Assembly: GCA_009192285.1 (NCBI GenBank)
Contig: CM018604.1
Span: forward strand, 62,001 to 126,000
Length of the DNA stretch: 64,000 nt
Source: Morchella semilibera
Lineage: Eukaryota > Ascomycota > Pezizomycetes > Pezizales > Morchellaceae
Reading direction: 5' to 3'
Part shown: piece by piece, positions 12,828 through 23,898 of the stretch
Layout of the letters: each line of letters opens with the position of its first letter
Numbering within the stretch: the stretch's first letter is position 1
Notes under the pieces: generated by a model
What the model was told of the DNA's origin: nothing
The model's database searches: none
Seen by the model: only the letters and a program-made list of their open reading frames with translations
Position numbers and translations under genes: made by a program

Positions 12828-13143
12828 TAACAAAACGAGACGGTTGATTGATCGACAACTCACCCAAAGACGAGACAAAATAGAGGAACGGATTTTGATA
12901 CTCTAGCTTAAGATAGGAGAGGGATAGGATAATACGGCTACAAGGCCTTATCAATGCTCTGCACAACTACAGTATAGTGTAAAATATTATATATATAACC
13001 CTTCCCCACAGCAAGTAAAAGAAGGAAGAGGTAATAGTTCTAACGAGTATGTTCGGTTCTAATATAGGGAAATTAGGGAGGAAGCGGGAGAGCACCAGTG
13101 CTAGTAAGCCTTCGTGCACCTGTGGATATGAATATTTTAATGG

Positions 13144-13842
13144 TTAGTGCCCATTAAGGAGTTGAGAATAATAGAATGGCAGCCATTCATACAGCTTCCC
13201 AAACTCCAGGTCCACTTCCATAAGCCAATACTCCAGGGCAGCAGAAGGGTCCAGTTGCTCCTCAACGTGATGAGCTTCAAAAATATCACCAAGATCAGCC
13301 AGCCCAAATATTATTTTCAGCTCCTCCCCCAACCTTCCCCAGGCCGCGACCATAAGTTTATACGCAGCCTTAATATTCATGAAATCGATCACCTCAACAC
13401 TCATAAATTCTTCCTGGTGGGTTGTATCCATACTCACTCCCGTGTGCTTCTCTAGCATATCCCTATCTTTGACAACCTGGTGCTTAGAGGGGTTGGAATT
13501 CACAATATCTCTTAGGTGCACTATTGCACCATACTGTGCGCTTGTCAGATATGGCCATTCGACATCATTGCTAGAAGTGAAGGTTAATATCTGGGTGGTG
13601 CTCAGGAGCCATTGCTCGGCGCGCTTGCGAATGCGGTAATGGTAACGAGAGGTGGGTGGGAGTGAGATCCAGAATATGCATAGGGTGTGCAGGTGAGTCT
13701 TTAGAACGTCATATGGAGCTGACCCAGTGGTGGGATTTGTGAGCTGATGGAGAGAGGATTGGATGTCGAGAAACTCGCGAGGTAAAACTGTGGGGCCGTT
13801 GTGACCCACGGCAAAAGCCGTACTAGAGTATTGTCCAACCAT
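13144..13842 (-). CDS. Unknown 232-residue protein
   Basis: This is an intronless frame with its ATG at 13842 and a TAA stop. I do not recognise the family. The composition is that of a soluble, largely helical protein, with many Trp/Tyr/His residues and segments such as RKRAEQWLLSTTQIL and YWLMEVDLEFGKLYEWLPFY. There is no signal peptide, membrane helix or low-complexity tract. The nearest genes are several kb away on both sides, so context gives no clue. Length and amino-acid mix make it a plausible gene, but a short unconserved frame cannot be excluded. Confidence 0.55.
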   Translation of the reverse strand: MVGQYSSTAFAVGHNGPTVLPREFLDIQSSLHQLTNPTTGSAPYDVLKTHLHTLCIFWISLPPTSRYHYRIRKRAEQWLLSTTQILTFTSSNDVEWPYLTSAQYGAIVHLRDIVNSNPSKHQVVKDRDMLEKHTGVSMDTTHQEEFMSVEVIDFMNIKAAYKLMVAAWGRLGEELKIIFGLADLGDIFEAHHVEEQLDPSAALEYWLMEVDLEFGKLYEWLPFYYSQLLNGH

Positions 13843-16709
13843 GATGGAGGGGCTATCTTGTTCTTTTCAAATGGGCTAGGCGCTACCTTTATTGTGTCTA
13901 TAGCCACCAGCTTTATAATACGAAGCCAATAGATAAATAGCCCTTGATATGTCTGTATCTTATATCACTATAAATAGAATACGCGTCCAGTGACGTTTAT
14001 TGCTCGTACATTCAATGTCGGTGAGTTGCTCTGATAGCTAGCTCAATGTAAATATACTATTGATTTTTTTAATGAGCTTTTACCCCAAACAACATCGGGA
14101 ACGACAAACCCTGATGTTCCCATATGCATCCACATTATATATCACAGATATAATCATATTGACAATACCTGTCAAGTATAGAGAATAAAAGGTTTAAAGG
14201 TAGCTAAACTAGCTACAGAACCTAATTGTTTTCTAAAGTTCCTCTCGAACCTCTCTGTTGGGCCTAGAGATGAGTAGTAAAGCAGATATGCTAGCCTTAA
14301 CCACAGCAAGGATAGACTATCCAGTAGCATCCCATACAACTATACCAATCTTCTATAGGCGTGGTGCACTATTCGGGATGTTCATCTGCGTAGATTTCAA
14401 ATTGAAAAGACGACACCAGTAGTTGCATCTTTATAATTTACCAGGTCCTGAGGCCGGCGAGCTATTTTATAACCTCCATTAGTGAAACACTGAAAAGCAT
14501 GCTATTGATGACATGAGGAACAGACCTGCTCCATATGAGGATGGTGGTAGGGCATTCTATATCAGGCGGCGGTGGGTAGCTATAGGGGGGTCGTTTTTGC
14601 AAAACTAAAATAATTAATCTAGTTGCATTTGTGGGCTCTCGCCTTCTATTTGCATTTGGCCTCCTCTATTATGGTGCGGTAAACGTGTCAAAAGTGATTT
14701 TACCACCGGTGGTGAAAATAATACCAGCATTTATACCTTAAAATGGATAAAAGCACAGACCTTTTGGCCAAAAGGGGCTATATAATGCCAGTATATATGA
14801 ACATTGTCCACCGGTGGGGAATTTCACCACCATGGCAGTGGTAGGTCATTTTACCACCGGTGGCAGCTATTTTACTACCAGGGTGAAACTGTTAATATTA
14901 ATGATAATGCAGAATAAAGACTTAAAGTTAGTATTTATACTGGGACAAGGTCTGAAATTCAGTGCTTATACCACCGGTGGTAAAATTACTTTTGACACAT
15001 TTACCGCTCCATACCTCTATAATAGTAATTTCTATGGACTATAATATAATTATGGACTTAAAAACTAAACCTATATATACACAGGCTCAGCGAATTTGGA
15101 AACCTAGATCGATAGCTTATATAAATAACTAACTAGCCTAGGTACCGTACCCTTATAATTATATATATTCTCAAAAGTTGAGGCTCTGCTTTCTAAACTC
15201 ATATAAGGCTCGAGAATCCATAGAGGGAGGCTTGTGTATATATCTGACTAATAAAAAAAGGGGGAAGCTATATAGCTAGCTAGTGGTCTAGTTAATTTAT
15301 CCATCGATCTTGTGCAAACTATCGACACCTCAGCTACGCACGCGCTACCCCAGCTGCGGTCACTCTTGGCGCTGCGGAATTACTCGGGTACAATGTCCCA
15401 CTATTTTTCTCGATTCGCGGGGCTTGGCACACAAAATACAGTACCAAAAAGAGGGGTGGGATCGATCACTACGGTATTCTCATTGGTACACTAGCATTGC
15501 GGTAATACGGTATTTGTATAGCACTCCCCCTCTGATGCCGATCTAATACGGTATTTGTCACCAAATTCTGTAGAGTAGTCCTATGGGATTTAACCCCATT
15601 TTTTCGTGCTGTATATATCACTTTCAGCCGCACGCGTACATATTCTCTATCAATATTTGGTGTGCAGAGGCAAAAACTCAGGGATTACATATCTCGTCGG
15701 CGTGGTAGGTCATAAATGTCTACCAATAGCAGTTTTGATCTCCTCATCTTTCAAGCGCCTAGCTAGCTAAGCTGATCATCGACGCCAATTCATGGCCATG
15801 GTGTCATGATGAGGCTCCTGAAACTCTTAAGTACGCCTTACTTCTTCTCCTCTGTACGTACAGCCAGGTTGGTGTTAACGCTATTCCGATTGTTCAGCCG
15901 CAATTAAGTCTCAAAAACAAAAGCCTCGCAAAGTTTCTTGCGGGACGGGCACTGTATTAGTGGGATCTACGTACGGAGACCAGGATCAACTATCTAGTCT
16001 TCAACCGAATCCGGGCATCCGGCCGTTAGTCTTAACTTCTCTAATATTGAAAACGAGCACAATTATGGTGATGTCTTCAGGCTAGGAGCAGGTAGGAGTG
16101 CCTACGTCCCCTAATTCACAAAGACCTGAAGGAATTGTCTGTCTGAATTTTCTAGGCTGCCACTTTATGATATAGATGTTTAGTCAAATTAACACATTTC
16201 CTTGCCGTCGCACGTCACTAGTACATATCATTTTTCTCCCAGGTTTTTAAATGGGGCTAAAGCTCTCCATGCAGAGCTTGTTGGTAGCGCAAGGCTTGCA
16301 TGGTTCACTCTAAAAGCACAATTCAATGGCGGTGTATATACAGTGTATTACATGCCCGGGGACCATTTCAATATGAAACCCATAAAACATCCGATCATAT
16401 CTGACGACAGGTGAAAGACAAGACAAGAGGATATAAATCCATCAATTCCCATATATATGTCAGCTAAACTCTTCCAAACACACCTCCGCATCTGGCAGCT
16501 GCAAAATATTTTGCAACGAGTTGGTCGAGTCGACCCCCTTCTCTGGAGACAGCGTACGTAGGGAATAATTGATCTTTAAGTTAGGTATGTATATTCTAGT
16601 TAGGGCTAGTCCAGGGCGGTTGACTTGGTCTTAACGCTTACTTTTGGGTAGCTAAGGACTTTTAAACCCACTACGTTTTAACTATATCGATATATATATA
16701 ATCAGATTA
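13843..16709. other. Intergenic region holding a MITE-like element
   Basis: Apart from the inverted-repeat element at 14672-15011, listed separately, I see no gene. The sequence is AT-rich with many TATATA runs. The short plus-strand frames at 15.3 and 16.2 kb have no motif or codon signature. Confidence 0.5.
14672..15011 (+). mobile_element. MITE-like element, CCACCGGTGG family, copy A
   Basis: The two ends are inverted repeats of about 40 bp with few mismatches. The left end begins TGGTGCGGTAAACGTGTCAA, and the right end is its near-complement ending TTTACCGCTCCA. TA dinucleotides flank both sides (14670-14671 and 15012-15013). Four exact copies of the self-complementary decamer CCACCGGTGG occur at 14703, 14808, 14854 and 14971. 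There is no coding capacity. A second, inverted copy lies at about 28668-28963. The TA duplication suggests mobilisation by a Tc1/mariner-type transposase; that is inference. Confidence 0.82.
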
Positions 16710-18552
16710 ATGGCACCAAACAACTTGACTATCCTCCTCCTCCCCCTGCTCGGCCTTTGCGTCCTTGGATCACCAATTCCAGCAGGGCCCCTCGTTGGAT
16801 GGCAACCTGAGCCGCCGAGACGCCGGTACCTTCGGTATCATCACTAGTTGTGGTGTAACCCTTGGTCTTTGTGTCTGGACCGCCATCCATCCAGACATCA
16901 TGCCCGACTCGACTAGCAGCCATCGCTTCTTCAAGAAGGTATCCTGGGCTCTCAAGGCTTTACTCATTCCAGAAGAAGTCGTTTCAGCGGCTGCAGATCA
17001 ATGGGTGCAAACCAGACGACTACACAGGGCATTGGTATATCAGTCGTTTCTCGCGAAATATTTAAAAAATCCAGCGTCCCCCACGGCCGATCCTGTTCGA
17101 GCGCCTACCAAACAAGTACAGTTCCAGCCTGGAGCTTCTGGCGAAGCTATACAAACTATTTCAAGTAATGAACTCGATCTTGCGAATGAAGTTGCCCTAC
17201 AGGGAACGACCGAAAATCCCGTCATTTCAACCGAGGAGGGTGAAGCAAGCTCAACAAAACTGGGCAAAGTTAAATTTTGGCTTGGAGAAAGATTTCGCAA
17301 ACCTATTCGGCATTTTTTTAGGGAATGTGGCCATGGGGTTGACCAGGATGCGTTCACAAAAGAAGTCGCCTTCTTCGTCGTTATGGGAGGGTTCATTAGA
17401 CCGGGTGAAAAGGATCCCATCACCCCCGAGGAATTCCTTGGAGCATTTATAGACGACCCTGAAGGATTGCGTACGAAGGTTAGCCGGAAGGATATACTAG
17501 ATAAAGGGAAAGCAAGCATACTCGCGAAACTCATAGTCTGCGGACAGGTCGGCTGGCTCGTTGTACAATTGATTGGCCGTCAAGTAGCTAATCTTCCAAT
17601 TGCGCTTCTGGAGCTACATGTCTTGATACATGTAATCATTGCGGCTGCTGTTTATGCATTATGGTGGAATAAACAGTTGGATGTCAACGAACCAATTGTG
17701 CTGAATATCGCACCAGCATATAAGAGGCGGGACCCCTATTGGTATAAAAGGCCTAAGGACTTGCGGAGTGATGGACTCCGAGGGTTTGTAGAGAGATGGT
17801 GGCTATTACCTCCCCAGTGGAGCACCTTCAAAGCTCCGGGTTTCGAGTCAGAACGACGACACAAAGAAAATATGGCGGCGGCAGCAGCAGCAGCAGCAGC
17901 AGCGCAGCAAGGCTCAACTCCCCCACCAAATGATCAATATGGACTCACAAGAAAAAAGACACTGTTCAAGAGGCCTGCCGCATTTCAAAAGAAGAAAGAT
18001 TCTGGCTCCGAGCCACCAAAGTCCACTACCCCTCTGAGCGAAACAACACTTATATATGGATCACCTCCAGTTCAGGCCCTGTCGCCTGCGCAGCAAGATA
18101 TAGAAGATGCCGAACTCTCAGCACGGCTACTAGAAAAACAAATTTTACGAGGCAATTTCTCCGCCTGTGTTTTCTATTTTATCTATGCCGGCCTTCATGC
18201 TACAGCTTGGAAATCACAATTTCCTACCAGATACGAGCGGTGGATCTGGAGGGGTTCTTGCCTATTAGTTGGTATCGTTCCGGCCATACTTGTTGTATTA
18301 TCCACAATACAGATTTCGGTCGAACGGCGCCTGCGTAGGTCTCTCGGTGGTCAGCATATCCGTACACTTGAATCCACCTTAAGCGAGGAGAAGTCCCGAA
18401 GGAGAAAGCAGGATATGCTAGAATACTCCCTACAGGCAGTCTATCTCTGTGCATCCACTTGTTTACTGGCAATGTCATTTGAAACATTGCGAGTTATGCC
18501 GGAAAGGGCCTACGAAACAGTACCATGGGCTACTTATATTCCTCATGTGTAG
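16710..18552 (+). CDS. Multi-pass fungal membrane protein with apparent frameshift
   Basis: The ATG at 16710 opens a clear signal peptide (MAPNNLTILLLPLLGLCVLG) followed by GWQPEPPRRR. That frame closes soon after. The main frame, open from 16729 to 18552 but without its own early ATG, is +1 relative to it and carries GTFGIITSCGVTLGLCVWTA. From memory, the fungal family runs GWxPEPxxRGTxxIIxSCxxTLxLCVWTAIH without a break, so the switch probably lies at about 16810-16835. A missing base, a sequencing error or a recent pseudogene would all explain it; no normal-sized intron fits. Further on are hydrophobic segments near 17530-17670, 18150-18200, 18255-18305 and 18430-18475, and an alanine run from GCA repeats near 17875-17905. 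The role of the family is unknown; plasma-membrane or endomembrane location is inferred. Confidence 0.7.
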
Positions 18553-20861
18553 TAATCGTTTAGTACCTGATCACGTATTATTCCTCTTTACTGCTCTCAA
18601 GGTGGTGTGTTCGTGATATTTATTCAACGTCCTTTTCCATATTTTATTACCAATGTAACAAGGTTTTACCGCCTCATCCATCATAACTAATGCTTACACG
18701 GTTTACTCTTTCATTGATCTCTTTTTATATCTGTATATACTTTACATGTAATGATATTCCCAATTCATTTTATGTTTACAATAATTCATTAACGTATTGC
18801 CACGCGCACCTTGAACTGCCATTCACAGTCTCTTACAGGTACATCTCTTCTTAAACCTACGACCACATACACAAACACCGTGAGAATTTAAAACTCATAT
18901 GATATGTGATTTCTCCAAACCAATTGTGGTGATCTGAAAGGACCCGTTGTCCCTCTCCTTCAAACCTTCATATTTATCTTACCGGATAGCCTTTTCGGAC
19001 TTGACTGGGTCCAGAACTACATTCCGCCAAAATCTGGCTGTTGTATATATAGAACCCACTCTAACTCTAAAACATTATTAAATAAAGAGTACATCAACAA
19101 CACCAACTACATACTTTTACAAAGCCGTTCCGGAAGAACTGTGCATGCTGCATGGATGGCGACGAATACCAACGAACCGGACAGAGCAACCTAATTTCGG
19201 CTCTTTATCTAGACGCTATGGTATATCTAGTTTATTGGATCTGCGGTTAACGATTATATGATCTGAGTTGATTGATAACTCATTGCCAAAGAAGTGTATC
19301 TGCATTATATGTATGCATCGATCGGTTATATGGAACCGGTTGTATTTATAATGTATGTCATATACGGTTCCTTCGGATAGATTGTTTTTCTTACGCCGTA
19401 GACCCCAGTTACATTAGATAGGTCCAAGGACTCATGAACTAATAGGTAATATATATCTATCTATTAATCGGAAATATATACAACTAATATAGTGATAGGG
19501 GGTGGAAATTTTGATCGTAGTGCTGTCCATCAGCTTGTACAATTATATTATAAACACAGTTATTTGATGGGTTATCACATATTTCCATACACTTATAGCT
19601 TAGTGAGTAACCAACCAATCAAGAAATTGGTCTCGGTGGTCATGAGTTCTCACTCGAACCTGTGACCAGACCCATTTCTTCTTCTTTCCGGTTAATTTTA
19701 TGTTAGCCGAGAGTCACTAGAGCCCGGCACTGCTCTAATATATACACCCTACTGGATCAAGGCTATCCACCTAGGCATTTACCGGGTGTTTGCTCCTTCA
19801 CCGGGCTTTGGCTTGTTGCTCCGTCGCCAAAGAATTGGGAGGGCTTAGATAATTTTCTCCGGACGGTCGAAACCGCTGATATATATACCCTTATATACTT
19901 TAGTATGTGGTATTCTAGCTACGATATGGGGACGTGGAAGATTATACCCCGCCTCCGGAGAGTGGGGAGGGGGGGGGTTTCTATAGCCTAGTACGAGCTA
20001 CATGCATATATAAAGTATCAATCAATCAATCAATACGATATGGGGGATAAAAAATTTCTTTAACCATGGTTTAACTATTGATCTCATATAAAGCAATTAC
20101 TTTTTTCGCACGGTGCATACGTGATTGGTGGGTGAGTGGAATGCTTCAGCCCGGTAACCCTCTGCAACCTTGGCTCTAAATATATCTAGGCTAGGCGGTT
20201 CGATTCTGGCCGCCATTTCACATCTCCCCGGATCCCACTAGAGTCAAATTCTTTTTGACTTGAGCTGGACCTTAACCGTTCAATTCCCTCAGGTCAATAA
20301 TCCACTATAGAGTTAAGCTTCCTAATATTAAATTACCCGATATTGCTCCACTATCATTCTTTGCGTGCAGGAATTATCTACTACATTCAATATTGATCAA
20401 CTCTCGATCAGCACTTCCAAAACATATCCCAATATACCCCAGCGCTCAATTAGAAGTTCTCATGTACGTGGTTTACGATCTATGCTAGAATAGAAAGCGT
20501 TGATATGTCCAGGTGGTACATAAGGGACAATATATGTATTTTTCAATTACCAGGGACGGGAGGTAAGAACGAAGATCAGTATTTCTTAGTTCCCAAGTGC
20601 CTGACTTCTACGTTGAGACGTGTAGGTACTAGTTATCTTTGATCTATTAATAGTTCCAATAAGAGCCATTCTATGGCCATGGTACACCAACAGGCATATG
20701 ACTCGCACGAATGTGGCCTGGTCGTATGATCATTCCAAGAAATGAACCCATAACATCTCGGAACCCCCCTAAACACCACACCATCCTTTCCCTTCCTCCG
20801 ACACCATTACCTCGAATACCTACCTTTATAATCAACCTGAACTTCTTTAAAGCTAGAAACA
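18553..20861. other. Intergenic region, possible tRNA-derived short element
   Basis: No gene is supported. At about 20125-20215 a TGGGTGAGTGGAATG stretch (like a Pol III A box) is followed about 70 bp on by GGTTCGATTCT (a good B box), the layout of a tRNA-derived SINE. A weaker A-box-like TAGCTTAGTGAG occurs near 19597. An ATCA tetranucleotide repeat lies at about 20018-20034 and a G run near 19970. Confidence 0.35.
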
Positions 20862-21263
20862 ATGACCAGCTTACCACCGCCCACCAACGAGGCCGCGTCC
20901 GCACGGTTCCTCTCCGGTGCTTCGAAAAAGATGGATTCCTTGCAAGTGATTCTTCGAAACGTCAAAGCCTCGGCAAGGGATCTAGAAATGGCTGAAAGAA
21001 GGATCCTGGGGCTTCAGGATCATCTCAGGATTGAAGAAGCAAACGATCGTCTAGCTAGTAAGGAATTGAAAGAGCTTCAGCGCCTGGTCAAGAAAATGGC
21101 TCCAATCATCGGACAGCTCAAGAAACTCAGAGAAACCTACCTTACTTCTGAAATACGCCTTGACAATGAGGAGAAGGCGGAGGCGCAGAATCTTGCGGAT
21201 AGGATTGCAGCGGCGGATAGGGAGTACGAGAAGGTGTTGATCTTCTTGTCACGGTACCTCTGA
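20862..21263 (+). CDS. Small coiled-coil protein, 133 residues
   Basis: A single exon with ATG at 20862 and TGA at 21261-21263. The protein is strongly helical and charged. After an N-terminal PPPTNEAASARFLSGASKK stretch, residues ~25-125 are Leu/Lys/Glu/Arg-rich with heptad-like hydrophobic spacing (LASKELKELQRLVKKMAPII), so a coiled coil is likely. There is no signal peptide or membrane segment. I do not recognise a named family. It could be a component of a cytoskeletal or vesicle-tethering complex, but nothing in the sequence proves this. Both neighbours are more than 2 kb away. Confidence 0.6.
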   Translation: MTSLPPPTNEAASARFLSGASKKMDSLQVILRNVKASARDLEMAERRILGLQDHLRIEEANDRLASKELKELQRLVKKMAPIIGQLKKLRETYLTSEIRLDNEEKAEAQNLADRIAAADREYEKVLIFLSRYL

Positions 21264-23898
21264 CCGGTATTAACTCTCGGCCTATTTGGGGGGGAGGAGG
21301 AGGGGTATACTCTCTCAACTGTCAATGGCGGTATTTCTTTAAGCGGAGGGTCGCAGCAGGAAAAAATTGCTTAGGAAGCTCTTTTTTACATCTACCCCTT
21401 ATATGTAGGACACAATAGCAGTTATGTGGCATGGGACGGACCTTATGAGATCCGTTACCTTCGATCGACCCATAGTCGAGCTATCCTTTACATCTCACCC
21501 CTCTACTGACAGATTTAGTTTAACTCATCTTCTCTCTGGTTTGTTTCCTTACAATGCTTTTTTCTCCCTGAAAGGTGTTCACCGATATCCCATTGCTGTA
21601 AGGTTTCCACTACCGCGACCTTTTCCAAAAGGAGATGAAATGCTTATTCTTTTTTAGCTTTTCCTCAAAATGGCTCGGATATGTGCAGGGCTTTCTGGTT
21701 TTCGTTCTCTTAATTCTGTACTCACTTGTCTCTAATTAAATTCTGAGCAGGGCTGTTTGTTGACTCGGCCAGGTTTTGACGGGAATAACATAAAGTGCTG
21801 AGTACTGGGTCTTGTTCAATTAATATAATTAAGCTACTTGTAGGTAGTTGAGCGAAAAACGTCCTGGATATATTCTCTACCGGGGGCAGTGAGACTAGAT
21901 TACTATTTAACAATATTTACCACGTATTCTGTCCTCATATATGTTTATCATATTATTAACAAAAGATTGGGACATACTTATATGCCAATTTGTATATAGA
22001 TGAATTGCACTCAGCCTGAAGCCACATGCACAGTTCAACTTTAAACCCATATTTACGGTATACACAGCACATACATACATACATGTATGTAGAGTATACA
22101 TACACCTTGCCCTTTCCCTGATAGAACATCATGTATGATCGACTGTTGGAACTATGTATGCTTAAGCAAATATATCAACTCCTATCACTAATTTATCTAA
22201 ATTAGCAAAATGGCATTACAAAGATTATCCGAGCGCTTACCCGCAAGTTATAACATCAATACCGCACTGTATACATGTAGCTACTAACAGGTGAGAAGGA
22301 CCTCTCGATCTCTACGCCCCTCAGCAGTCTTCAATAACATCTGATGATGATCGATATCTGCATCTGGCATGATGTTGATGTCAACCGCCGACGTTACACG
22401 CGACTCGACTCAGCCACTCCTCTTCCCACAATCCCAAACCCGGTCAGCCCCCCATTCCCCGTTAATAACCTTAACACTCCCCGGTGAGTGTTCGTCAGGC
22501 ACTCTCTCTAATACCTCAGTACGCAGGTACTCCCCCTCCCCCAGCCTTAGGCTCTTGAGCTTGACGGATGGTGAGACGCTTGTTTGCCTACTATGCATGA
22601 TGCCCGGGATCGAAATCATTGGCCGGGGTGAGGTGGATCGGTTTAGTCCCTGATCACCGGCAGTTCGAGATATTAGCGTGGCCTGGGGATGGGTTATAAT
22701 ATTTTTCAAGCTTCCAGTTCTCTGCTTAATTGTCCTGCATGGACCTTATTCCAGATAATTGCGCGATGCATGTTCTCTACGCGGGCTGAGAATTAATATG
22801 CTTATTGGCCACACACGCGTGTTTTCGGTTGACCGGGCTCGGATCCCAGCGGATGTCCAGTCTGCCTGCATACACCCCATAATCTGATACTTGCACTTTT
22901 CTCAACGGTTGTCAGTCAGTATACTCTCCTCTCCTCTCCTCTCCTCCCCTCTCCTCTCCTCCCTGTGTGTCTTTTCCGGTGGAGGACTACGCCGGGGGTA
23001 TCAATAGAAGTAATTCACAAACTGAGTATACACTTGGTTGCCCTTCGATTCCTCGCACCCGCCTATTCTATCCCAGAAGAATAAAGTCAAAATTAACAGA
23101 ATTCACAAAACCCCTTATGGGACACAAGTAATCAATTTATTTTTCGTTGATTAGTTGACATTGAATGCAAAGAATTAACTAACAAACAATCGTTCATCAA
23201 CCCAGAGCCACAATACTTGACCGAAAGATCTCGCAGGTCACACCAGCGAATGTGTCTATACCGCCCCATATATCTCTTCCTCAGGGTGCAATTTTCTGTC
23301 CCAATGGCAGATGCTGGCCGGGCCACCAGCCGGTAAAGCCTTCCTTAAGCTAGAGCATTGGAGTTTTCGGCTCTCCATCCAGTCCCCGAATCCCTACACC
23401 TCCCTGCATATCTCCCATCGGACCACAGGAGGAGAAGGAGAGTCATGGTTAAACATAGTCCAAACAAACTCTCCTGGCCCGACCTGCAAATAGAAACACA
23501 CTATGCATCCGCACTGTATAGTATTAATATTATCACGAACCATGCATGGACGACCACCGGGAACCACACGTGGTTGCGGTGATTCCCCTTCCACGAAACG
23601 GAGGGGCGGGGAAAAAGAAAACTGCGAAGAAATCATTGATCCATATGGGGCCGGGATAGAACTTTCCCTTGACCAAGCTTTCACCGAGCTATGTCTCACG
23701 ACATGATATATATATCCCGACAGAGTTCCCGAAAGCCTCACTCCAACAAGCTCACCACCAGCACCTGGAGCCTGGTCTCCTACACATTCGTTTGAACTTT
23801 TACTTTCTCTCTGACGCCGGCCGTCCCTTTAATTCTCACACTCTTTTATAATTTAATTTAGACCGCAAACCCGCAGGCCGGCCCCTAGCTAACTCAAA
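21264..23898. other. Intergenic region, no gene called
   Basis: Short frames occur on both strands (for example minus 22410-22709, 99 codons), but none has a recognisable motif and several overlap each other. A CTCCT pentanucleotide microsatellite lies near 22925-22962. Overlapping frames at 23130-23850 look like chance openings in GC-balanced promoter DNA of the next gene. Confidence 0.45.
22925..22962. repeat. (CTCCT)n microsatellite
   Basis: About seven CTCCT/CTCCC units in a row with one interruption. Confidence 0.85.

Larger units (their letters stand above)
8801..13143. other. Intergenic region with simple repeats
   Basis: No gene is supported over 4.3 kb. Visible landmarks are a C/G homopolymer near 8985-9000, a long G run near 10041-10056, a CT microsatellite at about 10236-10256 and a 161-bp inverted-repeat element at 12667-12827 listed separately. 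All open frames are short, AT-biased and lack motifs. Confidence 0.55.

Noticed and set aside
17040-17534. 164-codon minus-strand frame
   Set aside because: Antisense to the membrane-protein gene at 16.7-18.6 kb.
22410-22709. 99-codon minus-strand frame
   Set aside because: Somewhat protein-like but overlaps a plus-strand frame of equal length, has no motif and no partner exons.
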